Of a stretch of DNA of 64,000 nt, positions 47,026 to 59,976 are shown piece after piece; the stretch's first letter is position 1, and every line of letters starts with the position of its first letter. The translations under genes and the position numbers were made by a program. The stretch spans positions 21,076,694 through 21,140,693 of the forward strand of contig OX424570.1 in the NCBI GenBank assembly GCA_949152475.1, in the 5' to 3' direction. The notes beneath the pieces are model-generated. The model made no database searches. It saw only the letters and a list, made by a program, of their open reading frames with translations, and was not told where the DNA came from. The stretch is from Terebella lapidaria. Lineage: Eukaryota; Annelida; Polychaeta; Terebellida; Terebellidae.

Positions 47026-50000
47026 ATGACGACAAAAGACTTACAACAGTGCGTCAAGTTCTTGACTGGCATCCTGCAGGACACTGATGGGCTTGTTCTA
47101 GGTCTGTATGTAGTGGTCAGTATGTCACAGTGACTGGAGAAAAGTCAACTGGACATTGTAAATAATATATAGTTTGTGTCAATGAATTTTGTAATGAATA
47201 TTTATTGACATACTCCTACCTCCATGATAAACACATTGTATAAACATGATGAATGATACTACATGTGTGCTTTCCATGTGACTTCCTGGCATATTCATGA
47301 AGTTAAATAACGTTTTTAGCACTGATATTTTGACAAAATACATGTTGTACATGTATATCGTAATAAGTTTAATGTTGCTAATTCAGTGGTAGTTTTGCCA
47401 GTGATGTGCATTTGAAGTATTATGTTATATTTACCTGTTCACATCAAAATATGATAGCCTGAGTACAAAGAAATATCTCTCTGTTATTGCCTATTACCAG
47501 GTATACCTGAGAAGCAGAGATCTCAGCATAAAGCGATGGTGAAGCCGCATAAGAAGAAGCTGGGACACGCCGTGCCCAAAACCAGGATGAACATATCCAA
47601 GACTGGGGCGGTTAAAGGACGACCCGCCAGGAAAACAACAACAAAACCTTCTACTAATACTGGTACACTTTTGTGGAACTAATGTTCAAGAGAGTAATAT
47701 TAAAGTACATGTATAATAATTTGTTCATGATGTTTAACATGTTTGAGTATGATAATACAAACTGTAAATGAAATGGTTACTCTATGACCTAACAATGTTA
47801 CAATATTATTAGCCCTATCGAGGATAAATTTTTAGGATATTTATGCATACAGAACGAAACTATGGAATTGACAAAATTTTATTCAAAAGGTGGCAGCACA
47901 AGCGATGTGGCAGCAGCTCGAGCTCACCAGCTTCGCCAGGCAACCGCCAATCTTCTAGCTCCTTTCAACAGCCGACTCGCTTCGTCCACGCCAAATAGCA
48001 CGCTACTAAATGCAAACCCCAACTTGCAAAAAACTACCGCAGCTTCCCAGCTGATTCGAACCAAGAGAAACCCGGACTTTCCACTGGTTCTAGCTGACCA
48101 GTCATACAGTTTGACCACGGGGCAGTCGAACCCACTAAATGCCTCCGACCAGGTACATTTAGTTCGGCCACCAGAGGAGCCAGTCCCCGAACCAAAGTTG
48201 GTTGCGGGAAGAGTTGAGTTTCAACCGAATCCGGCACCTACAAAAATCGGGATGGACTCTGGTGCGTTTGCTCTGGTAATGCCTAGGGAGGCTACTGTTG
48301 ATGGTAGGGGTGATATGGGACCTAATGTCATGCAGAGGTTTATCGAACAGGATCCCAATGTGGCTGAAAAGGAGAATGCGCTGGATGGATACAGTTTATA
48401 CAGTGGGCCACATGTGACCAGTCACTTGTCAAATGGATTGAATGTGAATCCACAATCTTCACTTGGGCTTGCTAAAGATGATTCCCTTGCAAGTGGAGGA
48501 AAGTTGGACCATGTTACGTTGTACAGTGGTTTGCATCTTGGAAACATTGAGGTGGAAAAGGCAATTGCTACGTTAAAGACGGCCTTACAGCAGGAATCTA
48601 TAGTCGTAGACGAAAGGCCAGTGAAAAAACCCAGTGTAAAAACCAGTGGGAAAACCAAAACCAAAAAAACTAGAACAGTCACGAAGCAAACTGCATGTTC
48701 TCGTTGTTCAAAACTTGATTCAACTAAAACCAAGAAACCCATGGAAAAACCCACGGAAAAACCCACACAATCATCGGATGACAAGACTGTACAGTTTGCC
48801 TTACGTGATATCTCTACCCAAATGTCGTCGGAAGGTAACCGTGACAAGTCCCCCTCAGTGACCCAGGCAGGGGGTGAGGGAGATTTCAGGAGGGCCCCAG
48901 GGGAGGCTCAGGTGTCCTCCCACTACATCAGACACATGACAACTCTGAAAAATCTACTGGATGACCTCAAGAGCACAACTAGGTACATTTTTGTTGGTTT
49001 TTATGTTGTTCGCAATAGAATTATAATGCTTGTCATCCTATGATAAATATGTGATATAGTTCGAGAAAGTGTTCAGTAGCCAATGCAATTATTTTCTATA
49101 CAAATATTATTGTCGTTGAAAGAGGGGAAACAATTGGCTCAACAACCTCACTCAAGTCAATATGTATCAAATCAGCAAATGACAATTTTTATTGTAAAAG
49201 ACCTAATTCATATGAAATATGTTGAAACTATTTCTACCCACCAGAACACAGCATGATGTGGAGCTACATTCCCTCGCCGACCAGATCGCGCAGACCGCGT
49301 CGCTGTTCGTTCCCGGCCTCGGGGGCGTCGACTGGCAGACAGAGTTGGAACTCGCTATGCAGCCGCTCCGCAGTGAAAACGCTCAACTCAGACGGTACGC
49401 TGGCTTGATTTCTATGAAAGTTAACCACTTTGAACCTCAGTTGAATATAAATGTAATGCTATTCAAAGCAAAATAGTCTGGATATTCGTTCAGATTTTCG
49501 AACCTGCTGATTACTGATTAGAGCTATAGGAAAATATTCATTCCAACTATTAGCAAATATAAACAATGTACCTAATATGTATCATGAGTAGATCTATTTA
49601 AATTTTTTTTTTTTACAAAATTGTTACTCCTAGGACTTGAGGAAAATTTCAATGCTCAGACCATGCAGACATCCATGATGGATATTTACATGTATAGCGC
49701 CTAGAGTCTATTGTCATTATTGTATTTTATTCATGTCATCATGTGGAATTCCTCTTGCAGAAAGATGCGCATTCTGAACCAGCAAGTTAAGAAAGCATCA
49801 GCACATGACGTCTCGGATACCTCCAGCCTGTCTTATCATGGTCAGTGACGTCTTGTTCGCATGTGCACTACATACAGTGGTCTCCCTCAGATAAGACCTA
49901 CCATTCTGCCACAAAATTGAGGTCTTATCCAGAGGGAGTCTTAATAGAGGGGTCCATTTACATGGTAAAGTCATCCTAGTGCCATGGCAATAAGTTATTA

Positions 50001-53000
50001 CAAAGTGGGAAGTCTTTATAGGGGGGTGGGCGGGGGTCTTACCTGAGGGGGACCACTGTATTCATACCAAGAGTTTGAAACTGTTTTGAATTTTAAAAGA
50101 GTTTCATGCTTTTCATATATCGATGTATGTTTACACTCTGAATTGCAAAAAATCATTGACAATTCACATTAAATCACAGTATTATCCAAGGGAATAAAGC
50201 GTGATACCATCCCGTTGCTGACACTGTTGCAGTGGTGGAGTTGGAGGTACAGAACAAACAGCTTCAGCTGCAGCTTACTGAGACGAAATCCTCGCTAGAT
50301 GAGCAGAGAGGGCGAGTGCTGTCCCTACAGTCACAGATAGAGAGTCTGACCCGCGACAAGGCACACTTCATGGATATACTAGCAAACAAGGTAGCTCAGA
50401 TACGTACAGCCTGCCAAACAGGTTGCTCTAAAAATTAGTCTCGACAAAAGTATGAGCAGAAAATCCAATACATACAACATGTAGTATTCAGTGTTATCTT
50501 TCGTATATAAAAAACCATATATATTTTGATAAGAATGTGAACTGTTGTTTTATGCTCATGATGTATGGATTTTCTTGGTACATTTTCAAGTGAATAGACA
50601 TTGTACCTGAAATACAAATATAATTTTCATGAAGTTCATTTCTCGTGAAATCCTCCACGAATTAAAATATCGGATATTTTGCATCATTGCTTGTCAGGAT
50701 ACCGAGCGTAAAACGATAGAGGCAAGTCTCCAGGCGGAGATCCAGTCACTGACATCCGACCTCCAACTACTCCAGAAGACTTCCCAGGATGCCTTGCAGC
50801 AGAAGTCCGCCACAGACGCCCAACTCAACATCCTGCGTGTCAGTCTGGAGCAGCGTGACCGAGAAATCAGCCGACTCCGAGGGCTGGTTAGGTATGTTAA
50901 CCCTATGCCGCCGCGAGTTGCGTTTTGTTGCTACCACTGGCTATCGCGAGTTGCGTTTTGTTGCTACCTCCAGCCATCGCGAGTTGCCGTACGTTTGACT
51001 TTTGACATTAGGATGCGAGATGTGTCATAAAGGAAGTTTTACTCGCGCAAATTACACAAAACTTCACAATTTGGTGGATGAATATATAATAAAAGTATGT
51101 GTACTTGGATCATCATGAATTTATCAAAATAAAATTAATGACAGCCCGCAATTAGTTGACAGATTGCTGCACATTCCCGCCAAATTTGCCTAGTAAAATG
51201 TCACATGTCAGTGCTCTGACACTCGCAAAAACAGAAGTTCGTTTGAATGGTTCTAAAGAACAAACTGACCTGTAACTTTATATATTGGTCGCCAGATATG
51301 TATTCAGATGTTTGTTTGTCACATTTTTGTGATTCAAACGAAAAAACAACATTTATTTGACCAAGTTTGTCACAGCAAAGCAGCAGAGCTCTTGTGTCAA
51401 AGCTGCCATGATTGATCACATGATCCGATGATGTCATAACACGGGCCCCGGAATCAGGATACATATGGAAAGTATGGTGTTCGAAAGGGGTCGTTTAAAA
51501 TATTCATAACATACAGCAAAGAAAATTATCTCATCAATTAATCAATTACATCTGACAATCCAACTGGAACTGTATAAATATTCAGCACATTGGGGAAAGA
51601 AAATTCAGTCAAGTTGAAAGTTGTCATACTAGTATATAACCACATTATCTCCAATGACACATCACAGACTCCGTAGATTACTGTGACAAGTTGGACAGGT
51701 CCATATATGGAATGTTGAGAGGGGGTTATGGGTACTTTTTTTCTCATTTGCTAAGTTTGAAGCAAAATGGAAGTGTAGGTGGAGGCATTATACAAGTGTG
51801 AATCAGAAGCGTTCATGATAGTTTGCTGCTTCATTCCAAGAAAAATAGGGTTGGGCATGGAACATCACTTGGTAGCTATCACCAGTATCCTGGACACCCC
51901 TGTTGGTAATAATGAGTTATCACAAGCCCCTGCAATGCTGGATATTTAGGGAGGGGGGGGGGAGGGCGGGTAGGAATCCCAACACTAGAGTTGTGAACTA
52001 TCAGATGAACAGGTGAGAAGCACACAGTAGCAGAAGAGCACTGTAGCTGCACAATGGGCTAAACCTGAGGTCATAAACAAATCCAAAAGTCATTGAATAA
52101 TCAATTTTAGATATAATTTGAGTACCTGTATTTATTAATCATTCTGCTTTTGATGCACTGATTTACTCTCAACATCTCAAAATCAGTCTAGCTGGAGGTA
52201 CAACATTTACTTTCAAGGGTTGAATGATTTCACAAAGAAGTATATAATGGCTTCATAGGCCCCCTATTACAATGAAATAGATCACCATGGTAACCAGATG
52301 AGGCAAGCATCATCTATAGGCCTACATCATATATTTATATATATATTAAATGCAATTTGTCTATTAATTGACAGTCATGGAAACAATTGTTTGCACATTG
52401 TATGGCACAATGTACGGTCCTCTCGCCTATCGGTTACCGACTTATCACTTGGGTCCGATTTACTGATAGACCTACATGTCTGCACTTAATTTGTAACAAA
52501 AACTCATAACCATGTATATTGTTAGTACATGTATCATATGAAAGATTTAGTTCTAATACAATGTGTTTATATGCATTAAATTTTATTGTAAGTGATTTGC
52601 CCCGAAGATTCCAGGAACTCATGATGTAGAATTATGATGAAAAACTGTTGTATAGCACCTTCTGGGGTGATGGTTGCCATGGCAACCAGTTTGTTACCAG
52701 GGCATATTAAAAGATATCAACTGTCTTGGACACTTATAAACATATGTATGTGTTATATTTATTCAAATATGAGATATGGTGGGTGTACTTCATGATGAAC
52801 CTGATGAGTAAGGGTTGACCAGTGTTTTTGAAAATTAATTCAGATGCCTGTGAGTCGCTTCATAAAATATCCAGTCCCTGACGGGTCACCTCGAAAAAAA
52901 TTCCGGTGTCAAAGGGTTAAAGTCCATTTTGCCAAAACATGTAGTCCTAATGTATAAAAAAAGATTGGCAGTTTATTTAGGTTTTCTGTAAGTGTTATGC

Positions 53001-54751
53001 AAAGTTTGAGTACATTATGTAAAACCAATAAACATGATAAATGTGTAATTGATGATATAGCTACCGGGTAGTTTTGAATTTTGAAAAGTCAACCAGAATT
53101 TCTTATTATTTGCATGAAAATTCACTATTTTCCATGTTATACTCACTAATTTTGCATCAAAACATTGAAAGATACACGTACACACAAATTTGAATTGAAG
53201 ACGGTTATTGGTTTTATTGCTTGCAGGAATCTACAGGGCAGCATGACTAGACTGCTCGGTAACCTGAAGACACTGAGTATATCCCCGGATGATGCTAGCT
53301 TGTCACGTAAGCAGAGTGACAGAGACAACCTGGCCAATATGGAACAACTACTCAACAGTATGGCCCTGGAGAGGTTTGTGAAATAGTAAATATGAATCAT
53401 AATAAAATACACAAGTATACATGTAAATATTGGCCTGCAGGAAATCTTGAGATGTGCTGAATATGCCGAATAATTTCAGAATTTGGTACTGATTTTCGCT
53501 TCATTTGTATCCATCATGATGATCCTTTTACTAATGAGGTGAATATTTTTGCCTAATAGTAGGGCAGAAGAAACACCAAGAAATGCTGATGTTGTGGCTG
53601 AACAAACAGCGAAGAAGGAACCAAGTCCAACAAAGCCCAGGGATAAAACATCAACATCATCCAAAGATTCAGCTCCCACAAGACGCACCCTCACCTATGC
53701 TGCCAAACCTGACCCAAAACCACAGGAGATGAAATCCTCCAAGGCTCTTGCCAGCCAAACTCTCACTAGTAGTCCCAAAGGCAAGACTGAAAGTGAAACC
53801 AAACCCAAGGGTATTTCCAGTGAGAGCTGGGGTGATGGTGAAATGGACACCACTGAATATATCATGGCCCCAGGATCGTCCGCGATCAAAGTCCATGCTT
53901 CGTCATCATGGCGACCACCCAAGTTCATGGAGCACCCAGCAGGAATCACAACGCCCACGCAGAAACTCCGCGATGCGAGCACGGATGGAACGCCCACCGT
54001 CAAAGAGCTTTTGACTCCCTTAGCTGATCGTCTCCAGGATCAGTACAAGCGGTTATCACTGGCCGGGTCGAAACCTCCAGCAGTCCCGGCAGATCGAACT
54101 GATGAGTCAGATTTGGAAGTCGTTCCACTTGAAGAAACATTGACGGATGGCGGCGACGTCCCAGATTCCGCAAACACCACGGGGACAGAGATACAAGACA
54201 CGGGGCTGGATGTTGTCGCAGAGAAACAGGACACAGAGTTTTCTCGGTACAGCATCACCGACTACTTCCAAAAGTACTCAAAAATGCCAGGTTTGGATGG
54301 TGATGACCAAGCAGGAACCAGCCAGACACTGCCAAAACAAGTGTATCCCTTGGACTCTTCCAGTGACAACGTGAATTTATCATCAGATAACTTCACCTCA
54401 TACAACCCAGTTCCCCTTAGTAACGGTCTCAGCGATGATTTGAATCCCATCCTAGTTGACAATGAACTCCTCAAACTAACTGGTGTCCGAGATCCCATAT
54501 TTGGATCGTCAGGTGCCATTGATGACTCCGGTAAGGGCCAACTCTCCATGCAGGAGAGCATGTACAAGGGAACAGAACTGGATACATCTCTGAGTACAAT
54601 AGATGACCTCCTGAGTCTAAGTGTAGCATCCACATCGATGAGCATCAATAGCTCTGGGATAGTTGATGACTCGGCCTTTAGACAGGGCCTTGCGGACTTG
54701 GATGCCAACATTGCCAAGATTCAACAGCAGCTGAAAGACAGTTTGGGATAA
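47026..54751 (+). CDS. CCDC14: CCDC14-like centrosomal coiled-coil protein, nine exons
   Basis: CCDC14 is a centriolar-satellite/centrosome protein in vertebrates. Exons: 47026-47101, 47501-47662, 47836-48982, 49245-49394, 49761-49840, 50233-50390, 50698-50891, 53227-53373, 53560-54751 (TAA). All have GT-AG sites and join in phase into 1101 codons. Diagnostic matches to my knowledge of the vertebrate protein: the N-terminal LQQCVKFLTGILQDTDG; ELAMQPLRSENAQLRRKMRI in exons 4-5 with LNQQVK after it; the heptad-rich region in exons 6-7, ending VSLEQRDREISRLRGLVR, then NLQGSMTRLLGNL; and the C-terminus FRQGLADLDANIAKIQQQLK. Exons 3 and 9 encode long low-complexity Ser/Thr/Lys-rich stretches, probably disordered. 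An alternative AG would start the last exon at 53563, dropping one residue. Confidence 0.88.
49875..50058. mobile_element. TA-flanked MITE in a CCDC14 intron
   Basis: The left end CAGTGGTCTCCCTCAGATAA matches the reverse complement of the right end (CAGTGGTCCCCCTCAGGTAA). TA flanks both sides (49873-49874 and 50059-50060). 184 bp, non-coding, with the terminal motif repeated inside (GGTCTTATCC). It is related to the 7003-7176 element. Confidence 0.8.
50892..53226. other. CCDC14 intron, 2.3 kb
   Basis: The longest intron of this gene. A near-tandem repeat (CGCGAGTTGCGTTTTGTTGC) lies right after the donor, at about 50922-50967. There is a G-run at 51951-51965. I see no nested gene or clear transposon ends. 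Confidence 0.45.
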
Positions 54752-55196
54752 TTCGCTCATGTGACTTCTCACGAGTTTGATTCGGGTAGTTGAGGAAACA
54801 TAGTATTGCATCTTAACTCCTATTCTGCCCTTCCTATATGGGTGCATTTATGTGTTTTTAAAAGCTTGTTAATTGAGAATAGGTCGCATACTTTTTCAGA
54901 GAAGGCCTTGCTGTAGTATTTATAAATAAGTGTTTATTTGTATTGAATGAAATTTCTATTCCATTGAATTGTATACCAATATTCATGAATGTGAAATGAG
55001 GTCTGTTGAAGAATCGGTAAAAGTGTGTGGACATTTCGTGTCGCAGCTGTGCAACATTGTTTTGCGTACTGTTTTTATAATGGAATGACAATATTAATTA
55101 CCTCATGCTGATGTGTCCTACATTACAGAGATGACATGGGTGATGTGTATTTATATCCTGTGATACATGTAATACAAAGTTAATTTATTTTGTGTT

Positions 55197-55202
55197 AATA
55201 AA
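55197..55202 (+). terminator. Candidate poly(A) signal of the CCDC14-like gene
   Basis: AATAAA about 446 bases after the stop codon, just before the 5' end of Helitron-like copy A. Confidence 0.55.
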
Positions 55203-55356
55203 TAATCTGTTTGTAAAACTGTATTAATTTTATTGTATCCCCCGAACAAAGTTCGGCGGATACTATGGATTTGGCTTCGTCGTCCGCGTCCGCGTCCGCG
55301 TCCGCGCCCGCGTCCGCGTCCGCGTCCGCGTCCGTGTCCGCGTCCGCAGAGATTTT

Positions 55357-55692
55357 CTTGTGAACGCGCTACAGGCCGCAATTCTCACCCGATCACCATT
55401 ATTTTTTGCAGGCACATATATAATGGTAAGATCCCGACACCAATCGATTTTGGTTGCCGTGGCAACTGAATTGGTCGTTTGGGGACACATTTTGCATTGA
55501 AAACAGCCTGTTTGAGACACATGGCTTGTGAACGCGCTACAGGCCGCAATTCTCACCCGATCACCATTATTTTTTGCAGGCACATATATTATGGTAAGAT
55601 CCCGACACCAATCGATTTTGGTTGCCGTGGCAACTGAATTGGTCGTTTGGGGACACATTTTGCATTGAAAACAGCCTGTTTGAGACACATGG
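55357..55692 (+). repeat. Two 168-bp direct repeats inside copy A
   Basis: Units 55357-55524 and 55525-55692 appear to differ at one position (CACATATATAATGG against CACATATATTATGG). A third, diverged partial copy starts at 55693. Because 168 is a multiple of three, a spurious reverse-strand frame stays open across both units. Confidence 0.85.
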
Positions 55693-55962
55693 CTTGTGAA
55701 CGCTCTACAGATTGCAATTTTTGACGAATCTCGATAATATTTGGAAGTGTTGTTGGGAAGGGCTGTCACACGAAACCAATCGTTTTTTAGAATGATCATA
55801 TAAATATTAATATGTTACCAGCCTAACTTATTACAGAATTTTGAAATATCCATTTTGACATGTACGATCATTCCAATAGCCTGTACAGTGGAAGGTAATG
55901 ACACTGGTTTCTTGTTTAGAATGGAGAACTGAAGTTTTCAGTGAAAACAGGACAATATTACT

Positions 55963-56700
55963 GAATAAGTTAACATTAGTTTTATTAGTTAAGTCTATTA
56001 TTGACCACAATAAAAATAGTTAAGACAAGAAATATTTATTATTAACTTCAACAAGGTAAATGTTCTGTCCAGTACAAATTTCATTGGTGTAACCGAATAA
56101 GTTAACATTATTTTCACTAGTTAAGTCTATTATTGACCACAATAAAAATAGTTAAGTCTATTATTGACCACAATAAAAATAGTTAAGATGAGAAATATTT
56201 ATTATTAAGCTCAACAAGGTGAAAGTATGTCCAGTACAGATTTCATGGGTGTACTGAATAAGTTAACATTATTTTTACTAGTTTAGTCTATTATTGACCA
56301 CAATAAAAATAGTTAAGACAAGAAATATTGATTATTGGGCTCAACAAGGTAAAGATTCTGTCCAGTAGACATTTTATGTCTGTAACCAAATAAGTTAACA
56401 TTTTTTTGCTAGTTAAGTCTATTATTGACCTCAATAAAAATAGTTAAGATGAGAAACAATTATTATTGAGCTCAACAAGGTTAAGGTTTTGTCCGGTAGA
56501 AATTTCTGGGTGTAACCGAATAAGTTAACTTTATTTTTACATGTTAAGTCTATTATTGACCACAATGAAAATAGTTAAGACAAGAAATATTTATTATTGG
56601 GCTCAACAAGGTGAAGGCTTTGTCCAGTAGAGATTTTATGTTTGTGACCAAATAAGTTAACATTATTTTTTTGCTAGTTAAGTCTATTATTGATCACAAT
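55963..56700 (+). repeat. 131-bp minisatellite block (type 1)
   Basis: Units start with GAATAAGTTAACATT and carry GTCTATTATTGACCACAATA and CTCAACAAGG. Starts near 55963, 56095, 56256, 56388, 56518 and 56649. The second unit is about 30 bp longer through an internal duplication of GTTAAGTCTATTATTGACC. Confidence 0.85.
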
Positions 56701-56704
56701 AGCT

Positions 56705-57440
56705 TTTTATGAAAACATTGATCAACTTTTACTTTGAATTTCAACTTGAGACCATGTTTGGCACAAATTATGAGTTAAAATATAACTTTATATGCTGAAA
56801 AATTCGATCTGGCTCCAATTTCGTCATCTTGAAATGCAATTTTGGTCAACTTTTACTTTGAATTTCAACTTGAAAGCATGTTTGTCACATATTATAAGTT
56901 GAAATATAACTTATGACGAAAAGTTCTATCTGGCTCCAATTTCGTCATCTTGAAATGCAGTTTTGGTCAACTTTTACATTGAATTTCAACTTAATACCAA
57001 GTTTAGCACATATTATGAGTTGAAATATAACTCAAGGCAAAAAGTTTGATCTGGGTCCAATTTCGTCATCTTGAAATGCAGTTTTGGTCAACTTTTAGTT
57101 TGAATTTCAACTGGAAATCAAGTTGGGCAGGTATTATGAGTTAAAATATAACTCATGACGAAAAGTTTGATCTGGCTCCAATTTTGTCATCTTGAAATGC
57201 AGTTTTGATTAACTTTTACTTTGAATTTCAACTTGAAACCATGTTTGGCACATACATGTATTATGAATCGAAATATAACTTATGGTGAGAAGTTCAATCT
57301 AGCTCCAATTTCGTCATCTTGAAATGCATTTTTGGTCAAATTTTACTTTGAATTTCAACTTGGAACCAAGTTTGTAAAATATTCTGAGTTGAAATATAAA
57401 TAGGTGAAAAGATTGATCTATCTGTATTTTCGTTATTTTA
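56705..57440 (+). repeat. 121-bp minisatellite block (type 2)
   Basis: Units carry GATCTGGCTCCAATTTCGTC, ATCTTGAAATGCAG, TTTTGGTCAACTTTTAC and CACATATTATGAGTT. Anchors near 56827, 56949, 57070, 57190 and 57316 give a spacing of 120-126 bp. Confidence 0.85.
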
Positions 57441-57702
57441 TCAAACATGTCGAATGGAAATTCATATAAAGAGATTTCAGTGGTGATTTTGAATTCGACC
57501 TTCAATAACCTCGGAAAATCAGTGCAGCAGTTTTGGTGGGGAAAAGAAAACAGTTGTGACTTGGGATTTAACATTTCTCTGGTAATCTTTTTTAGCCCTT
57601 GCTCTAGTTTTTCACACTTGACAGTGATATATTTGGGGCAACAGAGATGATAGGGCTACGGGGGATACACCCAAGCGGTCGTAGGCGACCGGAAGCGTCT
57701 AG

Positions 57703-58935
57703 TTCTAAGACAAAATATATCCGAAACATAAAAATGGGTTATACTTTTAGGGCACATGACACCAATTAAATTGGGTCACATCTCTTACAGTCAAAGGATT
57801 CCATATATTCAAAATGGGGGATACCTTTGATGCCCTGTAGGAGGGTCAGGGTAACGTAACTTTGCTTTTGCTGGCTATAGAACCGAGCTGGTTGGCATTG
57901 CACATGAACTGTTTCAAAACCACCGCATTCACAGAACGGCTCATACGATGAATGATAAAATGTGGTTTGTCAGGGATGAATATTAGTGGTCTTTGAGAGC
58001 TACCATCAGTACTCGAACAGTGGTCAAAAATCCAATTGTAAACCTATATTTCCTTATTGTGAGGCGAGGAAATGAACTGTCAACCTATAATAATAATAAT
58101 AATAATAATGAGGCGAGGAAATGAACTGCCAACCTATATTTCCTTATCTACGTTTGTTTTCGGCAATAGTTATTAGGATTTGAATCTGAGCGTTTTATTT
58201 TGCTTTAAATGGCAGGGGAAATATCGGAAATCTGCCCCTGAGTCATCCGGTGTCGAGATAGTTGGGCTCTAAACACTCAAATAAAAAATTCATTGAAATT
58301 ATAGACTGAAAATACCCCATAAAATGCTTGGAATGTAAAAACACGATTTATAACACCACATATGTTCAAGCTTCGATGGAAATGGGGAACTTTACCGCTG
58401 CAGTCCACCTTCTGAACTTAGTGTTAAAGAATATAATTTATCATATGGTAAGACACGTGGCTGATCCATAGGTGACCTTGCTGTTGAGCTCCGACGACAT
58501 TGAGTGGTATCCTTGCATATAGAGAGTCATATTTGATGGATCATTTAGTGACCTTCAACTTAACTTCTGGCGACCTTAATCGAGTGATAATTCCGAGGTC
58601 ATGTCTGACATGTGTCTTCTGCAGACATCACATTTGTTGATAGTGCTTATGAAATGTACAGCGAGCACATAGGCAGTATTATATGGTGTATCTTTTGGTG
58701 AGCTTGAACTGCACCTCAGACTACCTTGGCCATGTATGGACCTCAATGTGTAAATTTGTAGATAAAGTTCCAGAATGTGTTGTTTTAGGAAGTATACCAT
58801 AGGAAGCCATGTATGATGGTTCGGTTGAAGCCTGTTTAGGATTCGATGTAGAGGAGTCGATATTTAGGTCCCAAATAGACTGAAATGGGCAATTGGCATT
58901 TGGGAAAGAACGCGTGTGATTAGAGCTTATGTTTT
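57703..58935. other. Spacer between two repeat elements
   Basis: No gene seen. It contains an (AAT)n microsatellite at about 58088-58110, between two copies of GAGGCGAGGAAATGAACTG (58062 and 58111) that lie 49 bp apart: a short local duplication. Confidence 0.5.
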
Positions 58936-59976
58936 TAGGTTACCGGACCTATGGTCCAACAACCTATTGGCATGGCCGTCCGTCCGTCGTCCGTCCACAT
59001 TATCTTTGAAGTTCACGATCGAATATTCCTGAAATTTTGCACAAAAATAACGAAGAATATTCCCAGAAAAGGTTTTTTTTCGTTTTTTGATTTTCGCATT
59101 TTCCTCGAAATGGCGGCCATTTTCGTTGAAAAATGCCCAATTTTGGACTTTGACGGCCATTTTCTCAAAAACTGTTCAGACAGTTTTGAGATGTTTGTTT
59201 CAAAAGATTCCCCTTATGGACCTCTGTGATGTGTATAAGTTTGGTTGCCCTTGAATCGCCGGTCTGCGTGTGGCGGCCATTTTGAATTTTCGACGATTCA
59301 GCGGAAAAAAATTGTTCACCCCAAATCGCATTACTATCCAGTTTGGGCCATTTCCAGGGGGGAAAAAATTGCACCCTTTGAAAAATTTTTGGCAATTTTT
59401 TTCCTTCATAATGGGAGCTGCCAGAACTGTACTCATAGAACGCCTGAAGATAGAGCTTAGATTTTGGCACTTTCAATGGGAAGTCATATATGGCGACTTG
59501 TGTGGTGACCTTGAATTTTACCTTGGATGACCTTGAAAGGTCAAAATAGCCATTTTGGGGTCAAAAATGCCCAGATTTACCTCTATCGATGACATGCTTG
59601 CAGATAGAGCTTTTGTTTGCATTATGAACATATAGGAAGACATATATGGCACAACTAATGATGACCTTGAACTTGACGTCAGATGACCTTGAGTGCCGAA
59701 TGTCTGACTCGGAATGTGTAAATTGACCTGAGCGGCCTAAACGATTCCACCCAGATATATCTTTGTATTATGAACATATAGAATATCAAATGCCACACAC
59801 ATACATGTAATGGTGTCATCGATGTTCACACGGATGACCTTGATTGGTAAATCATAAGGTCATATTTTCACACTGCGAAATTTGATTGGTAAATCTCAAG
59901 GTCTGTTACCTGCCAATGCTGCCATGGCCAAACCAATATTGTCCGGTAACCTATCTTAGCCTTTGGGCTAATTTTT
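58936..59976 (+). mobile_element. Helitron/Helentron-like element, family 2, copy 2
   Basis: It begins TAGGTTACCGGACCTATGGT, followed by AACCTATTGGCATGGC and a CGTCCGTC array, as in the copy at 20428. It ends with TGTCCGGTAACCTATC, a TTAGCC-TTTG-GGCTAA hairpin and a T-run. The interior shares GATGACCTTGAA-type units but is shorter and more diverged, with TGGCGGCCATTTT motifs. Non-coding. Confidence 0.65.

Larger units (their letters stand above)
55233..57702 (+). mobile_element. Helitron-like non-autonomous element, family 1, copy A
   Basis: 5' end TTGTATCCCCCGAACAAAGT with a small stem (CCCCGAAC/GTTCGGCGG), then a CGCGTC/CGTCCG hexamer array (about 55275-55346). Next come two nearly identical 168-bp units (55357-55524 and 55525-55692), about six units of a 131-bp minisatellite (55963-56700) and about six of a 121-bp minisatellite (56705-57440). 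Near the 3' end CGGGGGATAC inverts the 5' GTATCCCCCG. It ends with a CGGTCG-TAGG-CGACCG hairpin (57676-57691), seven bases and CTAG, followed by T. A|TC at the 5' end and CTAG|T at the 3' end fit Helitron insertion rules; the inverted subterminal repeat and minisatellite core fit Helentron-derived HINE elements. Non-coding. Confidence 0.82.

Noticed and set aside
55263..55799. 178-codon reverse-strand frame with internal 56-residue repeats
   Set aside because: It lies inside Helitron-like copy A; the repeat comes from two 168-bp units (a multiple of three) and an Arg/Thr-rich run from the GC hexamer array. No domain or gene structure.
55963..57440. CRISPR-like regularly spaced repeats
   Set aside because: Units are contiguous minisatellites of 121-132 bp without unique spacers, in a eukaryotic transposon.
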